Shown: positions 21,308-30,564, numbered from the stretch's first letter. The stretch is DNA of 51,088 nt from Pseudonocardia sp. CNS-139 (GCA_001942415.1 MKJX01000189.1:1-51088); one strand, 5' to 3'. Numbers and translations are program-made. The notes: generated by a model from the sequence alone, not told the origin.

Positions 21308-22088
21308 GCCGCCGTCCGAGCCGATGATCGTCTTCGACCGCGTGGAGAAGCGGTTCGGCGACAACGTCGTGCTCTCGGACCTGAGCTTCGCGGTCGCGCC
21401 CGGCGAGCACGTCACGCTCATCGGGCCGTCCGGGTCGGGCAAGACGACGATCCTGCGGCTGCTGATGTGCCTGGAGCCGGTCACGGAGGGCACGATCCGG
21501 GTGGGCGGGCGCTACCTCACCCACATGGAGCGGCGCGGCCGGCTCGTCAGGGCCGACGAGAAGCACAGCCGCGAGGTGCGCAAGGGCATCGGCATGGTGT
21601 TCCAGCAGTTCAACCTGTTCCCCAACATGACGGTGCGGGGCAACCTGACCGAGGCCCCCACCCGCGTGCTCGGCCTCTCGAAGCACGAGGCGGACGCCCG
21701 CGCGGAGGAGCTGCTGGAGATGATCGGGCTCGCCGACCGCATCGACGAGCACCCGTCGCGGCTGTCGGGCGGGCAGCAGCAGCGGGTCGCGATCGCCCGG
21801 GCGCTGGCGATGCGCCCGGCCGTGCTGCTGCTCGACGAGGTGACGTCGGCGCTCGACCCCGAGCTCGTCGCCGGCGTGCTGAACCTGCTGCGGCGGATCG
21901 GCGAGACGACCGACATCACCATCCTGTGCGTCACGCACGAGATGGGGTTCGCCCGCGGCTTCTCCGACCGCGTGATGATGTTCGACCGCGGTCGCGTCCT
22001 GGAGGAGGCGCCGCCGGAGAAGCTCTTCACGCACCCGGAGAACCCGCGCACGCAGGAGTTCCTGGAGGCGGTGCTGGAACGGCCCTGA
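21291..22088 (+). CDS. ehuA: ectoine/hydroxyectoine ABC transporter ATP-binding protein
   Basis: A 265-residue ABC ATPase: Walker A GPSGSGKTT, Q-loop FQQFNLFPNM, signature LSGGQQQR, Walker B VLLLDEVTSALD, and switch His in CVTHEMGF. The sequence follows the polar amino-acid transporter ATPases. It starts at GTG 21291 inside the end of ehuD. The gene is intact. It should power uptake through EhuC/EhuD of the solute captured by EhuB. Confidence 0.9.
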   Translation: MSVPSEPPSEPMIVFDRVEKRFGDNVVLSDLSFAVAPGEHVTLIGPSGSGKTTILRLLMCLEPVTEGTIRVGGRYLTHMERRGRLVRADEKHSREVRKGIGMVFQQFNLFPNMTVRGNLTEAPTRVLGLSKHEADARAEELLEMIGLADRIDEHPSRLSGGQQQRVAIARALAMRPAVLLLDEVTSALDPELVAGVLNLLRRIGETTDITILCVTHEMGFARGFSDRVMMFDRGRVLEEAPPEKLFTHPENPRTQEFLEAVLERP

Positions 22089-22096
22089 GCGCTCAG
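22085..22096. repeat. palindrome spanning two convergent stop codons
   Basis: CTGAGCGCTCAG is a perfect 12-base palindrome containing the TGA of ehuA (22086-22088) and, on the other strand, the TGA of the small RHH gene (22093-22095). It may help end transcription in both directions, but it is short. Confidence 0.35.
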
Positions 22097-22254
22097 CGCA
22101 GCTCGTCGAGCTGCAGGCCCGCGTCCAGGGGGTTGGTCGTCAGCTCCCGGCGCAACGCGGCCTCGACCAGCTCGTCCAGCGTCAGGCGGCGGTCGCGGGC
22201 CCGGTCCTGCGCCGCGAGCAGCAGCTCGTCGGGGATCACGATCCTGACGTCCAC
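22093..22254 (-). CDS. small ribbon-helix-helix protein, antitoxin-like
   Basis: A 53-residue protein. It begins with a short strand (VRIVIPDELLLAA) and continues with two helices (DRRLTLDELVEAALRREL), the layout of CopG/VapB-type ribbon-helix-helix DNA-binding proteins. The GTG at 22254 has GGGAG six bases upstream and lies 15 bases after the enoyl-CoA hydratase stop, so it is probably in that operon. No toxin gene (PIN, MazF or RelE) is adjacent. It could be an orphan antitoxin or a small local regulator. Confidence 0.7.
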   Translation of the reverse strand: MDVRIVIPDELLLAAQDRARDRRLTLDELVEAALRRELTTNPLDAGLQLDELR

Positions 22255-22269
22255 GGTGGCTCCCGCCGG

Positions 22270-23043
22270 TCAGTCCGGCCAGACGGCCGGGCGCTTCTCC
22301 AGGAACGCGGCCATGCCCTCGCGCGCGCCGGGCGTCTGCGACAGCGACGCCATCACCTCCAGCGCGATCGCGTACGCGTCGGCCTCGGGGCGGTCGAGCT
22401 GGGCGTAGAGCGTCTGCTTGCCGACGCCCTTGCCGAACCGGCTGCCCCGGGTGGCGCGGGCGAGCAGGGCGTCGACCCTGGCGTCCAGCTCGGCGTCCGG
22501 CACGGCGTAGTTGACCAGGCCCCACTCGGCGGCGGTGGCCGCGTCGACCGGGTCGCCGGTGAGTGCCAGCTCCATCAGCCGCTTGCGTCCGACGTTGCGC
22601 GCGACGGGCACGGCCGGCGTGTGGCAGAACCAGCCGCCCTTGCCGCCCGGCAGGGCGAAGCTCGCCGACTCGGCGGCGACCGCGAGGTCGCACGACGCCA
22701 CGAGCTGGCACCCGGCCGCCGTGGCGATGGCCTGCACCCGGGCGACCACGACCTGCGGGACCTCCTGGATCGTGCGCATGACCTCGGTGCACAGCCGCAG
22801 CAGGTCGCGCACGCCGGCCAGGTCCCGCGCGGCGACGTCGGCGAAGTCGTGCCCGGCCGAGAACGCCCTGCCCTCGGCGCCGAGCACGATGCCGGTGGCG
22901 TCGCTCCGCCCCGCTGCGCCGAACGCGTGCAGCAGCTCGCGCAGGTGTCCCTCGGAGAGCGCGTTGCGCCGCTCCGGCCGGTTCATCGTGATCCGGACCG
23001 TCGGCCCGTCCTGCTTGACCAGCAGGTGCTCGTAGTCGGCCAT
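22270..23043 (-). CDS. enoyl-CoA hydratase/isomerase (crotonase family)
   Basis: A 257-residue crotonase-fold protein. The oxyanion-hole segments GRAFSAGHDFADVA and AAGCQLVASCDLAVAA are present, the latter followed by the typical FALPGGKGGWF. Catalytic Glu residues are not both evident at the classical hydratase positions, so isomerase or another activity cannot be excluded. ATG 23043 is chosen from family alignment; it has TACCGT six bases upstream and no Shine-Dalgarno, suggesting a leaderless mRNA. Given its surroundings it could hydrate crotonyl-CoA or act in fatty-acid breakdown. Confidence 0.82.
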   Translation of the reverse strand: MADYEHLLVKQDGPTVRITMNRPERRNALSEGHLRELLHAFGAAGRSDATGIVLGAEGRAFSAGHDFADVAARDLAGVRDLLRLCTEVMRTIQEVPQVVVARVQAIATAAGCQLVASCDLAVAAESASFALPGGKGGWFCHTPAVPVARNVGRKRLMELALTGDPVDAATAAEWGLVNYAVPDAELDARVDALLARATRGSRFGKGVGKQTLYAQLDRPEADAYAIALEVMASLSQTPGAREGMAAFLEKRPAVWPD

Positions 23044-23056
23044 GGGCCAACGGTAG

Positions 23057-23076
23057 CCCCGGGAGCCCTCCCGGGG
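23057..23076. promoter_or_regulatory. 9-bp palindrome in the echA/membrane protein divergent gap
   Basis: CCCCGGGAG (23057-23065) and CTCCCGGGG (23068-23076) are perfect inverted repeats with a 2-base centre. The element begins 14 bases upstream of the crotonase start, just behind its putative -10 box, in the 78-base gap shared with the divergent gene at 23122. It is a good candidate operator for one or both. Confidence 0.4.
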
Positions 23077-23121
23077 CGCTCGTGATCTCCTGTAGCCCAT
23101 CGGGGTGACGAGGGGGCAGCC

Positions 23122-24683
23122 ATGACCGCGGGGCAGGACACCATCATCGTCGAACCGGTGCCGGCCCCGCCGGGCCGGTCGCCGGTCGCCGCCGCGCTGC
23201 TCAACCTCACCGGCCTCGCCCTCGGCTACGCCTACCTGCGGCGCTGGTGGCGGTTCGCGGTCTACCTGACGGGCGCCGTGGTGCTGGTCGCGATCGCGTT
23301 CCTGACCCGGGCGGCCGACACGCCGTTCGCGTGGCAGGCCATCGCGGCGATCTGGCTGGTCTGGACGGCCGTCGACGCGCTGCTGATCGGGATGCGCACG
23401 CCCGCCCCGAGCGCGCGCCGCCAGATCCTCCCGATCGCGGTGGCGCTGGTCGCCGTGGCGGCCGTGGTGGCGGGCTACCTCGCGTACGCCGCCGCGGGCG
23501 ACCGGGCGTACGCGGCGGGCGTCGAGGCCCAGGGCCGGGCCGACTGCGCCGCGGCGACCGCGGAGCTCACGCTGGTCACCGGCCTGTACGAGCTGACGCT
23601 CAGCCCGGACGTGCGGGCCGCCGAGGTGCGGACGGCGCAGTGCAGCGAGTTCACCACGCGGCCGCCGAACGGGACGCGGGGGACTACGCCGCGGCCGTCG
23701 GGCGCTACCGGCTCTTCCGCGGCGTCTACCCGGGCACCGAGCTGGTGCCGTTCGTGACCACCGAGCTGTACGGCACGTTCGCCGACTGGGGGCGGGCCGG
23801 GCGCGACTCCGGCGACTACTCCGGCGCCATCCGCGTGTACGAGGACGCGCTGACCGAGCCCGACGCGCCCGGCTCCGTGCGGGTCGAGCTGGCCGCGACC
23901 TACCTGGAGCGGGCCGCCGACACCCGCGCGGAGGCGACGGGCCTGCCGGGGTACCAGGCCGCCGTCACCGACGCGCTGACCGTCGCCGACGAGTTCGGCG
24001 ACACCCCCTCGGCGGCGCTCGTGCCGGTGTCGCTCGCCGACACGTACGCCGCGGCCGCGGCGCCGGTCGCGCAGCAGCGGTTCTGCGACGCGATCCCGGC
24101 GCTCGACTACTTCGTCGGGCTCACCCACCCGGCCGCCGCGGCGGTCGTCGGCACCGCCAACGCCGACCGGGCCCGGTCGCTCCTCGAGTGCGGGCTCGGC
24201 CGCTACCGCGGCGGCGACGGGGCCGGCAGCCTGCAGGCGCTGGAGCCGTTCGTCGCGGCGTACCCGAACGACCCCGGGATCCTGCAGGCCCGCTCGGCCG
24301 TCGTCGCCGCGACGATCGCCGGTGCGAAGGGCGCGCCGCTGCCGCCGCTGCCGGGGCCGCTGGCGGGCGACAACGTGGGACCGGTCGCGTACACGATCTA
24401 CAACGACAGCCCGTACGAGGTGCGGGTGCTGCTCAACGGGCCGACCACACACGAGGTGGTCATCCCGCCGTGCCCGGACTGCGGCACGGGCTACGCCGTC
24501 CCACCGCCGGACTGCCCGTCGCGCCCCGGCCTCCCCTCGGTGACGCTGCGGCTGCTCGTCGGCGTGTACGACGACCTGGCGTTCTCGCCCTCGCAGCCGG
24601 ACGTCGACGAGGTCGTCGACACCAACACCTTCGAACCCGGCTTCGACTACTCGGCCTGCTACTACCCGATCGTCGGGAACTGA
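23122..24683 (+). CDS. uncharacterised membrane/TPR-like protein, copy A (one frameshift)
   Basis: About 520 residues; no family recognised. Four hydrophobic helices fill the first 117 residues, with LGYAYL at 34-39. A helical-repeat region follows (AYAAGVEAQGRADC, AERDAGDYAAAVGRYRLF, RDSGDYSGAIRVYEDAL), similar to tetratricopeptide repeats. The C-terminal 125 residues look beta-rich (VAYTIYNDSPYEVRVLLNG), with CPDC and later Cys residues. One base is missing near 23648, where SEVHHAAAERDAGDY is expected. GAGGGGG precedes the ATG. The gene at 26828 is a clear paralogue with the same architecture, and the two flank a TetR-P450 pair. Confidence 0.7.
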
Positions 24684-24726
24684 CGGCTTCTTGACGGTGC
24701 GCCGCGGCGTTTCGGGGTGTCGTGCC

Positions 24727-24758
24727 TGACCGGTTGACCAGATTCGCGATTCCGGTCA
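24727..24758. promoter_or_regulatory. inverted repeat upstream of the second TetR gene
   Basis: TGACCGG (24727-24733) and CCGGTCA (24752-24758) are perfect inverted repeats; a nested pair, TTGACC (24734-24739) and GGTCAA (24754-24759), overlaps them. The region is unusually AT-rich for this window and ends about 25 bases before the TetR start. It probably holds the promoter and an autoregulatory operator. Confidence 0.45.
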
Positions 24759-24782
24759 AGCGGATCAAAAGGGGGGGTGGGC

Positions 24783-25496
24783 GTGGCGGAACCCGATCTC
24801 GCCGGCGCACGCGTCGAGCGCGTGCTCGACGCCGCGGGTGAGCTGCTGGTGCGGTGGGGGTACCAGCGGGTCACCATCGACGAGGTCGCCCGCCACGCCC
24901 GCATCGGCAAGGGCACCGTCTACCTGCACTTCCGCACCAAGGAGGCGCTCTTCCTCACGGTGCTGCTGCGCACCCAGCGCGGCGTCACCGAGCGCATCGC
25001 GCAGCGGGCCGAGGAGGACCCCGCGTACGCGCTGCCGTCGCGCCTGATGGGGGCGCTCTACCGGGAGCTGAGCACCGACCCGGTGCTGCGGGCGCTCTTC
25101 CTGGCCGACGTCGAGGTGCTCGGCCGGCTCGCCCACGAGGCCGCCGACACCCTCGGCGAGCTGGGGAGCCGCCGCGACGCGGTGCTCGCGGAGCACTTCC
25201 GGCTGCTGCGCGCGGCGGGGTGCCTGCGGGCCGACCTGCCGTTGCCCGCGCAGCTGTACGTCTTCTCGGCCGTCGCGGGCGGCTTCGTCTTCCTCGGCGG
25301 GGTGCCCGCGCAGGACACCCAGCCGCAGCTGTCCACCGACGAGCGCGCCGGCCTGCTGGAACGGACGGTCGCGGCCGCCGTGGAGGTGCCGGAGCCGCCG
25401 GCCGACGGGCTCGCGCGCGTCGCGCCCGCCGTCGCCGCGCTCTACCGATCGCTTCTGGAGCACATCGACATCGAGTGGCGCAGTCTCGCCAGGTGA
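24783..25496 (+). CDS. TetR family regulator upstream of a P450
   Basis: A 237-residue repressor with a typical helix-turn-helix (TIDEVARHARIGKGTVYLHF) and a longer ligand-binding domain. An AAGGGGGGG box precedes GTG 24783; GTG 24777 is an alternative. It lies 33 bases before a P450 gene on the same strand, so the two are probably one transcript and the regulator likely controls that P450 and perhaps the flanking membrane proteins. The gene is intact. Confidence 0.85.
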   Translation: MAEPDLAGARVERVLDAAGELLVRWGYQRVTIDEVARHARIGKGTVYLHFRTKEALFLTVLLRTQRGVTERIAQRAEEDPAYALPSRLMGALYRELSTDPVLRALFLADVEVLGRLAHEAADTLGELGSRRDAVLAEHFRLLRAAGCLRADLPLPAQLYVFSAVAGGFVFLGGVPAQDTQPQLSTDERAGLLERTVAAAVEVPEPPADGLARVAPAVAALYRSLLEHIDIEWRSLAR

Positions 25497-25529
25497 TCCC
25501 GGGCGGGCGGCGCCGGAACGGAGTTGGCC

Positions 25530-26755
25530 ATGACCGCCCCCGTCGAGCCGAGCATGATGGACCCGGACCTGATGTCCGACCCGCTCGGCGGCTACAACCG
25601 GATGCGTGAGCAGGGCCCGGTGGTGCGTGGGAAGGCACCGGACGGCTCGCCGCTGTGGTTCGTCACCCGCCAGGAGGACGTCCGGGCGGTGCTCGGCGAC
25701 CCGCGGTTCGTGAACTCGCCGCTGTCCGTGCCCGGGTCGGGCACCGAGGACCTGCGCGACAAGCTGCTCGCGCAGATCGGCGTCCCGCCGGAGTACGCGC
25801 GCTACCTCACCGACACGATCCTCGACACCGACGGCGCCGACCACGAACGGCTGCGCAAGCTCGTCTCGCGCACCTTCACCGTGCGCCGGGTCAACGACCT
25901 GCGCCCGCGCGTCGAGGAGATCACCGCCGGGCTGCTCGACCGGCTCACCGACCCGGCCGACCTCAAGGAGGACCTGGCCTACCCGCTGCCGATCACGGTG
26001 ATCTGCGAGCTGGTCGGGGTGCCCGAGGAGGACCGCCCGTCCTGGCGGGCCTGGGGCGAGGTGCTCGGCGCCATGGACAACCCCGAGGCCGTGCCGGACG
26101 CGATGCGCGGCATGGTGAGCCACATCCTGGGCCTCGTCGCGCGCCGCCGCGCCGAGCCGGCCGACGACCTGCTCACCGCGCTCGTCCACATCTCCGACGA
26201 GGACGGTGCCCGGCTCAGTGAGGACGAGCTGGTCACGATGGTGCTCACGCTGGTCTTCGCCGGGCACGAGACCACCGCGCACCTGATCGGCAACGCGGTC
26301 GTGGCCCTCCTGGAGCACCCGGACCAGCTCGCGCTGCTGGCGGCCGAGCCGGCGCTGTGGCCGGGTGCGGTCAACGAGCTGATGCGCTGGTGCGGCACCG
26401 TCGCGATCACGCAGATCCGCTACGCGGCCGAGGACGTCGAGGTCGGCGGCCACGTGATCCGGCGCGGCGAGATCGTGCAGCCGGTGCTGATCTCGGCCAA
26501 CCACGACCCGCGCTGCCATCCCGAGCCGGAGCGGCTCGACGTCACCCGCCGCCCCGCCGGCCGCGGCGAGGGGCACGTCGGGTTCGGGCACGGGCTGCAC
26601 TACTGCCTCGGCGCCGCGCTGGCCCGGCAGGAGGGCGAGGTGGCGCTGCGGGCGCTCTTCGGGCGGTACCCGGGGCTGCGCCTGGCCGGGCCCGTCGAGT
26701 GGGCGGCGGTGCCGGGCATGCGCAAGGTGACGCGGCTGCCCGTGCACCTGGCTGA
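25530..26755 (+). CDS. cytochrome P450, second copy (frame lost near the end)
   Basis: A class I P450 of about 408 residues. It has the I-helix AGHETT, the K-helix sequence NELMRW, and the haem loop FGHGLHYCLGAALAR. CGGAG precedes ATG 25530. As given, the frame runs on far beyond the usual P450 end, through the next gene to 28442. The natural stop is the TGA at 26753-26755 in another frame, just after RLPVHL, so one base (probably a G in the CTGGCTGA run) is missing there. It is unlike the P450 at 16777 in detail, so the two probably act on different substrates. Confidence 0.85.
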
Positions 26756-26792
26756 TCCGAACCGAGCACGGGACCCCTCCCGTTCGTCCGTG

Positions 26793-26821
26793 GTCCCGTT
26801 CCTCCGGACGGAGGAGGGGAC
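26793..26821 (+). promoter_or_regulatory. hairpin that would hide the ribosome binding site of copy B
   Basis: GTCCC (26793-26797) plus TCCTCCG (26800-26806) can pair with CGGAGGA (26809-26815) plus GGGAC (26817-26821). The right arm contains the purine-rich Shine-Dalgarno of the gene that starts at 26828. Folding would block initiation, so this may be a translational switch or simply the end structure of the P450 transcript. Confidence 0.45.
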
Positions 26822-26827
26822 GGGCAC

Positions 26828-28442
26828 ATGGGGGACCGGAACGCACGGGGGGCCCGGTCGGTGGCCGGGGCGGTGCTGCTCGCCCTGCCCGGGGTGGGCC
26901 TCGGCTACGCCTACCTCGGCCGCCGGGTGCGGGCCGCGGTGCAGCTCGCCGGGGCGGTGGGGATCGGGGTGCTCGCCGCGGCGACGGACGCGGCGGGCTC
27001 GCCCGGGCTGTGGTGGCCGGTGGCCGGCGTCTGGTGCGCGGCCGGGGCCGTCGACACCTGGCGGCTGGCGCGGCGCACCGGACCCGGCGCGCCGTGGCGG
27101 CGGCCCGTCGCGGCCGGGGCGCTGGTCACCGCGGCCGCCGTCGCCGGGTTCCTGCTCTACGCCGACGCGGCCGGCGCGCCTACGACGACGGCGTCGCGGC
27201 GCTGGGCCGGGGCGACTGCGTGGCCGCGGCGGACCGGTTCGCCGCGGTGGACGGCGGCTACGAGCTGACCCTGGGCGGGTACGTGCCGCGGGCGCGGGTG
27301 TTCCTGGCCCAGTGCGGCGGCTACCTCGCGGCGGCGGGGGAGTCCGAGCGCGGCGGCCACGACGTCGCGTTCCAGCGCTACCGGGAGGCCCGCGCCGTGG
27401 CCCCGGACACCCCGCTCGCGCCGTTCCTGCACGACGGGATCGTGCGCGCGGCGACCGCCCGGGCCACCGACGAGCGCGCGAACGGCGACCGCGCCGAGGC
27501 CGTGCGCTGGTACCGCGAGGTGCTGACCGAGCAGGCCGGCGACCGGGCCGCCGTCGCCGCGGTGCGCGAGGAGATCGCGGCCACCTACTTCGAGCAGGCC
27601 GACGCCGAGCGCCAGGAGGTGCTCGGGCCGGCCGGGGGCGGCAACGTGCAGGCCGCGGGCACGGCGCTGCTCTCGATCGCGGACGAGCTCGGCGACACCC
27701 CGACCGCCCAGCGCGTGCCGCAGGGGTTCGCCGACCTCTACGCGGCGGCGAGCAGCGGGATCCCGGCCGGCCGGTTCTGCGACGCGCTGCCGCTGCTCGA
27801 CGAGTACCTCGGCCTGCGCGAACAGGCGATCGCGGCGATCCTGCCGCGCGCGCACGGCGACCGCGCCGAGGCGCTGCTGCGCTGCGGCATCCAGCGCTTC
27901 GACGCCGACGACTACCTGCCCGCGGCCGACGCGTTCCGCCGGCTCGTCACGACCTACCCGGACGCGCCCCAGACCCCGCAGGCCCGCTCCGCGCTGATCG
28001 CCGCGCGGGTCGGCGAGGGCCGCTACCGGGGCGCCGTGGAGCTGCCCGTGCCGTACGCCGGCGACAGCCCCGGCAACAACCCGGTGACGTTCTACAACGC
28101 CACCCCGTACGAGCTGCACGTCATGGTGGCCGGGCCGACCGCGCACGAGCTGACGCTGCGCCGTGCCCGGGCTGCCCGGCCGAGTCCCCGAACGGCGACG
28201 AGGCCTGCGCGACCTTCGACGGGCGGCCGTCCGCGACGCTGCGGCTGCGCCCCGGCGACTACGACCTCGTCGGCGAGTTCCCGGCGAACGCGTCGGTGGA
28301 CCCGGTGAGCGACCTCTTCGTCGTGGAGCCGGACTACGTGTACACGAACTGCCTGTTCGTGACGCCGCAGCGGCCGTACCCGCCCTACTCGCTGCCCGAC
28401 ATCCCACCGATCCGGATCCCGGAGCCGGTGGTGCCGCGCTGA
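26828..28442 (+). CDS. uncharacterised membrane/TPR-like protein, copy B (two frameshifts)
   Basis: About 538 residues, a paralogue of the protein at 23122. It shares LGYAYL (25-30) within four N-terminal helices, then GRGDCVAAADRF, YELTLGG, GRFCDALPLLDEYLGL, ALLRCGIQRF, and a C-terminal beta-rich part TFYNATPYELHVMVAGPTAH followed by CPGC. A Pro-rich tail (PPYSLPDIPPIRIPEP) is extra. Bases are missing near 27175 (expected GRAYDDGVAALG) and near 28161 (expected LRPCPGCPAESPNG). The conserved Cys pattern in a protein likely exposed outside the membrane suggests disulfides or metal binding. Function unknown. Confidence 0.7.
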
Positions 28443-28450
28443 GCCGTCGG

Positions 28451-29611
28451 TCAGTACGACTTGGGCAGGCCCAGCGTGTGCTGGGAGACGTGGTTGAGGA
28501 TCATCTCCCGGCTCACCGGGGCGATCCGGATCGCGCGCACGGCGCTGATCAGGCCGCCCACGCCGTACTCGATCGCCATGCCGTTGCCGCCGTGGGCCTG
28601 CACCGCGGCGTCCACGGCGTTGACGGCGGCCTCGGCCGCGGCGTACTTGGCGAGGTTGGCGGCCTCGCCTGCGGCGCCGTGGTCGCCTGCGTCGTAGAGC
28701 CAGGCGGCGCGGGTGGTGGCCATCCGGGCCAGCTCCACCTCCACGTGCGCCTTCGCCAGCGGGTGCGCGACGGCCTGGTGGCTGCCGATCGGCGCGCCCC
28801 ACACGTTGCGCTCCTTCGCATACCCGACGCCCTTGCGCAGCGCGAACCGGGCCAGCCCGTTCGCGTAGGCGGCGACGGTGATCCGCTCGGGGTTGAGCCC
28901 GGCGAACAGCGCCGCGAGCCCGGCGTCCTCGCCGCCGACCAGCGCGTCGTCGGGGAGGTGGGCGTCGTCGAAGAAGACCGTGAACTGCTTCTCCGGGCTG
29001 TGGATCGCCATCTCGATCGGCTGGTAGGTCATGCCCGGGGTGTCGGTCGGCACGACGAACATCGCCGGGCGCAGCGTCCCGGACCCGGCGTCCGCCAGCC
29101 GCGCGACGACGAGCGTCGCGTCCGTCTCGTCGACGCCCGAGATGTAGTACTTGCTGCCCGACAGCCGCCAGCCGCCCTCGGGGTCGCGCCGCGCGGTGGT
29201 GGTGATCCGGTGCGAGTTCGAGCCCGCGTCCGGCTCGGTGATCGCGAACGACATCCGCACCGAGCCGTCGGCGAAGCGGGGCAGCCAGCGCTCCTTCTGC
29301 TCCGGCGTGCCGCTCGTCGCGATCACGGTGGCCGCGATCGCCGGCGACACGACGATCAGCAGCAGCGGGCACCCGGCCGCCGCGATCTCCTCGGCGACGA
29401 TCGCCAGCTCGACCATCCCGGCCCCGCCGCCGCCGTACTCCGCGGGGACGGCGACGCCCAGGTAGCCGGCCGCGGCGGCGTCGGCCCACAGCTCGGTGGT
29501 GTGCCCGCCGGTGCGCGTCTTCTCCTGGATGTACATGTGGCCGTACTTCGCCGCCATCGCCGCCACCGACGAGCGCAGCAGCTGCTGCTCGGCGGTCTCG
29601 CGCAGATCCAT
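28451..29611 (-). CDS. acyl-CoA dehydrogenase
   Basis: A 386-residue FAD enzyme of the acyl-CoA dehydrogenase family. Visible are the FAD/substrate segment SFAITEPDAGSNSHR, the beta-domain and the C-terminal helical bundle with VQAHGGNGMAIEYGVGG. At this length it is an ordinary dehydrogenase, not the longer methylsuccinyl-CoA dehydrogenase (about 550 residues) of the ethylmalonyl-CoA pathway. ATG 29611 is set by family alignment and has no strong Shine-Dalgarno. It faces the copy B gene and ends 9 bases from it. The gene is intact. Confidence 0.9.
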   Translation of the reverse strand: MDLRETAEQQLLRSSVAAMAAKYGHMYIQEKTRTGGHTTELWADAAAAGYLGVAVPAEYGGGGAGMVELAIVAEEIAAAGCPLLLIVVSPAIAATVIATSGTPEQKERWLPRFADGSVRMSFAITEPDAGSNSHRITTTARRDPEGGWRLSGSKYYISGVDETDATLVVARLADAGSGTLRPAMFVVPTDTPGMTYQPIEMAIHSPEKQFTVFFDDAHLPDDALVGGEDAGLAALFAGLNPERITVAAYANGLARFALRKGVGYAKERNVWGAPIGSHQAVAHPLAKAHVEVELARMATTRAAWLYDAGDHGAAGEAANLAKYAAAEAAVNAVDAAVQAHGGNGMAIEYGVGGLISAVRAIRIAPVSREMILNHVSQHTLGLPKSY

Positions 29612-29652
29612 GCGGGGAGGGTGCCCGCGCCCGGCGCCGCCGGTCAAGATCG

Positions 29653-30542
29653 TCACCGGTCGGCCGCGACGACGGCCCGGCACACGTCGACCAGCGCGGC
29701 GGTGGCGGCCGTCGGGTTGCGGCGGTGGACGAGCGCCACGGTCGTGGCCGGTGCCCCGGCGACCCGGCGGTAGACCACCCCGGCCCGCCGCACCGCCGCC
29801 GCCGTGCCGGCCGTGACCAGCGTCGCCCCCACACCCGCCGCGACCAGCGCGAGCAGCACCATCGTGTCCGGGTTCTCCTGCACGATCCGCAGCGCGAACC
29901 CGTGCCGCCGCCACCACTGGTCGGTGACCGCGTCGTGCACGCCGGCCGCGAGCGCCCGCGGCCAGAACACCAGCGGCTCGTCGCGCAGCAGCGCCCCGTC
30001 GAGCGGCTCGCGGGCGGTGGCGAGCGGGTGGTCGTCGGGGAGCGCGAGCACCATCTCGTCGCGCTCCAGCGGCTCGACGACGAGCCCGCCCGTCGTCACG
30101 TCGGCGGGCAGGCGCAGCAGCCCGAGGTCGATGCGCCGCTGCTGCAGCGCCACGACCTGCGCGTCGACGCCCATGTGCGCCAGCTCCACGCGCAGCTCCG
30201 GCGTGCGCCGGCGGGCCTCGCGCACGATGTCGGGCAGCCGCCCGTTCGCGCGCCCAGCACGTAGCCGACCCGCACCGCCCCGGCCGCTCCGGTCGCCGCC
30301 ACGAGCACCCGGTCGGCGGCGTCCAGCGTGGCCCGGATGTCGTCGAGCGCGGCGTCCAGCGCGGGCGTCGGCGCGACGGAGCGGGTGGTGCGGTCGAAGA
30401 GCACCACGCCGTGGGCGTCCTCGAACGCGCGCACCGCCCGGGAGAGGGTGGGCTGCGCGACGCCGAGCCGCGCCGCCGCCCGGCTGAAGCTCAGCTCGTC
30501 CGCGACGGCCAGCACGTACCGGAGGGCACGCAGGTCGTTCAT
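29653..30542 (-). CDS. LysR family transcriptional regulator (one frameshift)
   Basis: About 296 residues: an N-terminal winged helix (FSRAAARLGVAQPTLSRAVRAFE) and a C-terminal effector domain (RIDLGLLRLPADV, VAAGVGATLVTAGTAAAV). One base is missing near 30247, where VLGARNGRLPDIVREARR is expected. TACGGT lies six bases before the ATG with no Shine-Dalgarno, so the mRNA may be leaderless. It is divergent to an oxidoreductase at 30612, the usual arrangement for a LysR regulator and its target. Confidence 0.85.
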
Positions 30543-30544
30543 AG

Positions 30545-30564
30545 CTGAACCGTATAAGATTCAG
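30545..30564. promoter_or_regulatory. LysR-type box between LysR and the oxidoreductase
   Basis: CTGAA (30545-30549) and TTCAG (30560-30564) are inverted repeats with a 10-base AT-rich centre. The site overlaps the putative -10 box of the LysR gene, fitting negative autoregulation and activation of the divergent gene at 30612. Confidence 0.5.

Noticed and set aside
22093..22254. A complete toxin-antitoxin pair
   Set aside because: Only the antitoxin-like half is present; the neighbours are a crotonase and an ABC ATPase.
25524..28442. A 972-residue P450 fused to a second domain
   Set aside because: After RLPVHL the frame reads copy B out of frame, and it matches copy B only after that gene's second indel. 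A proper stop, a ribosome binding site and a start lie at 26753-26828, so these are two genes.
28451..29611. Methylsuccinyl-CoA dehydrogenase to complete the ethylmalonyl-CoA route
   Set aside because: At 386 residues it is a standard acyl-CoA dehydrogenase; the pathway enzyme is about 550 residues with an N-terminal extension.
28092..29834. Other long minus-strand frames over the acyl-CoA dehydrogenase and copy B
   Set aside because: High GC keeps antisense frames open; codon-position composition and domain content support only the 28451-29611 frame.
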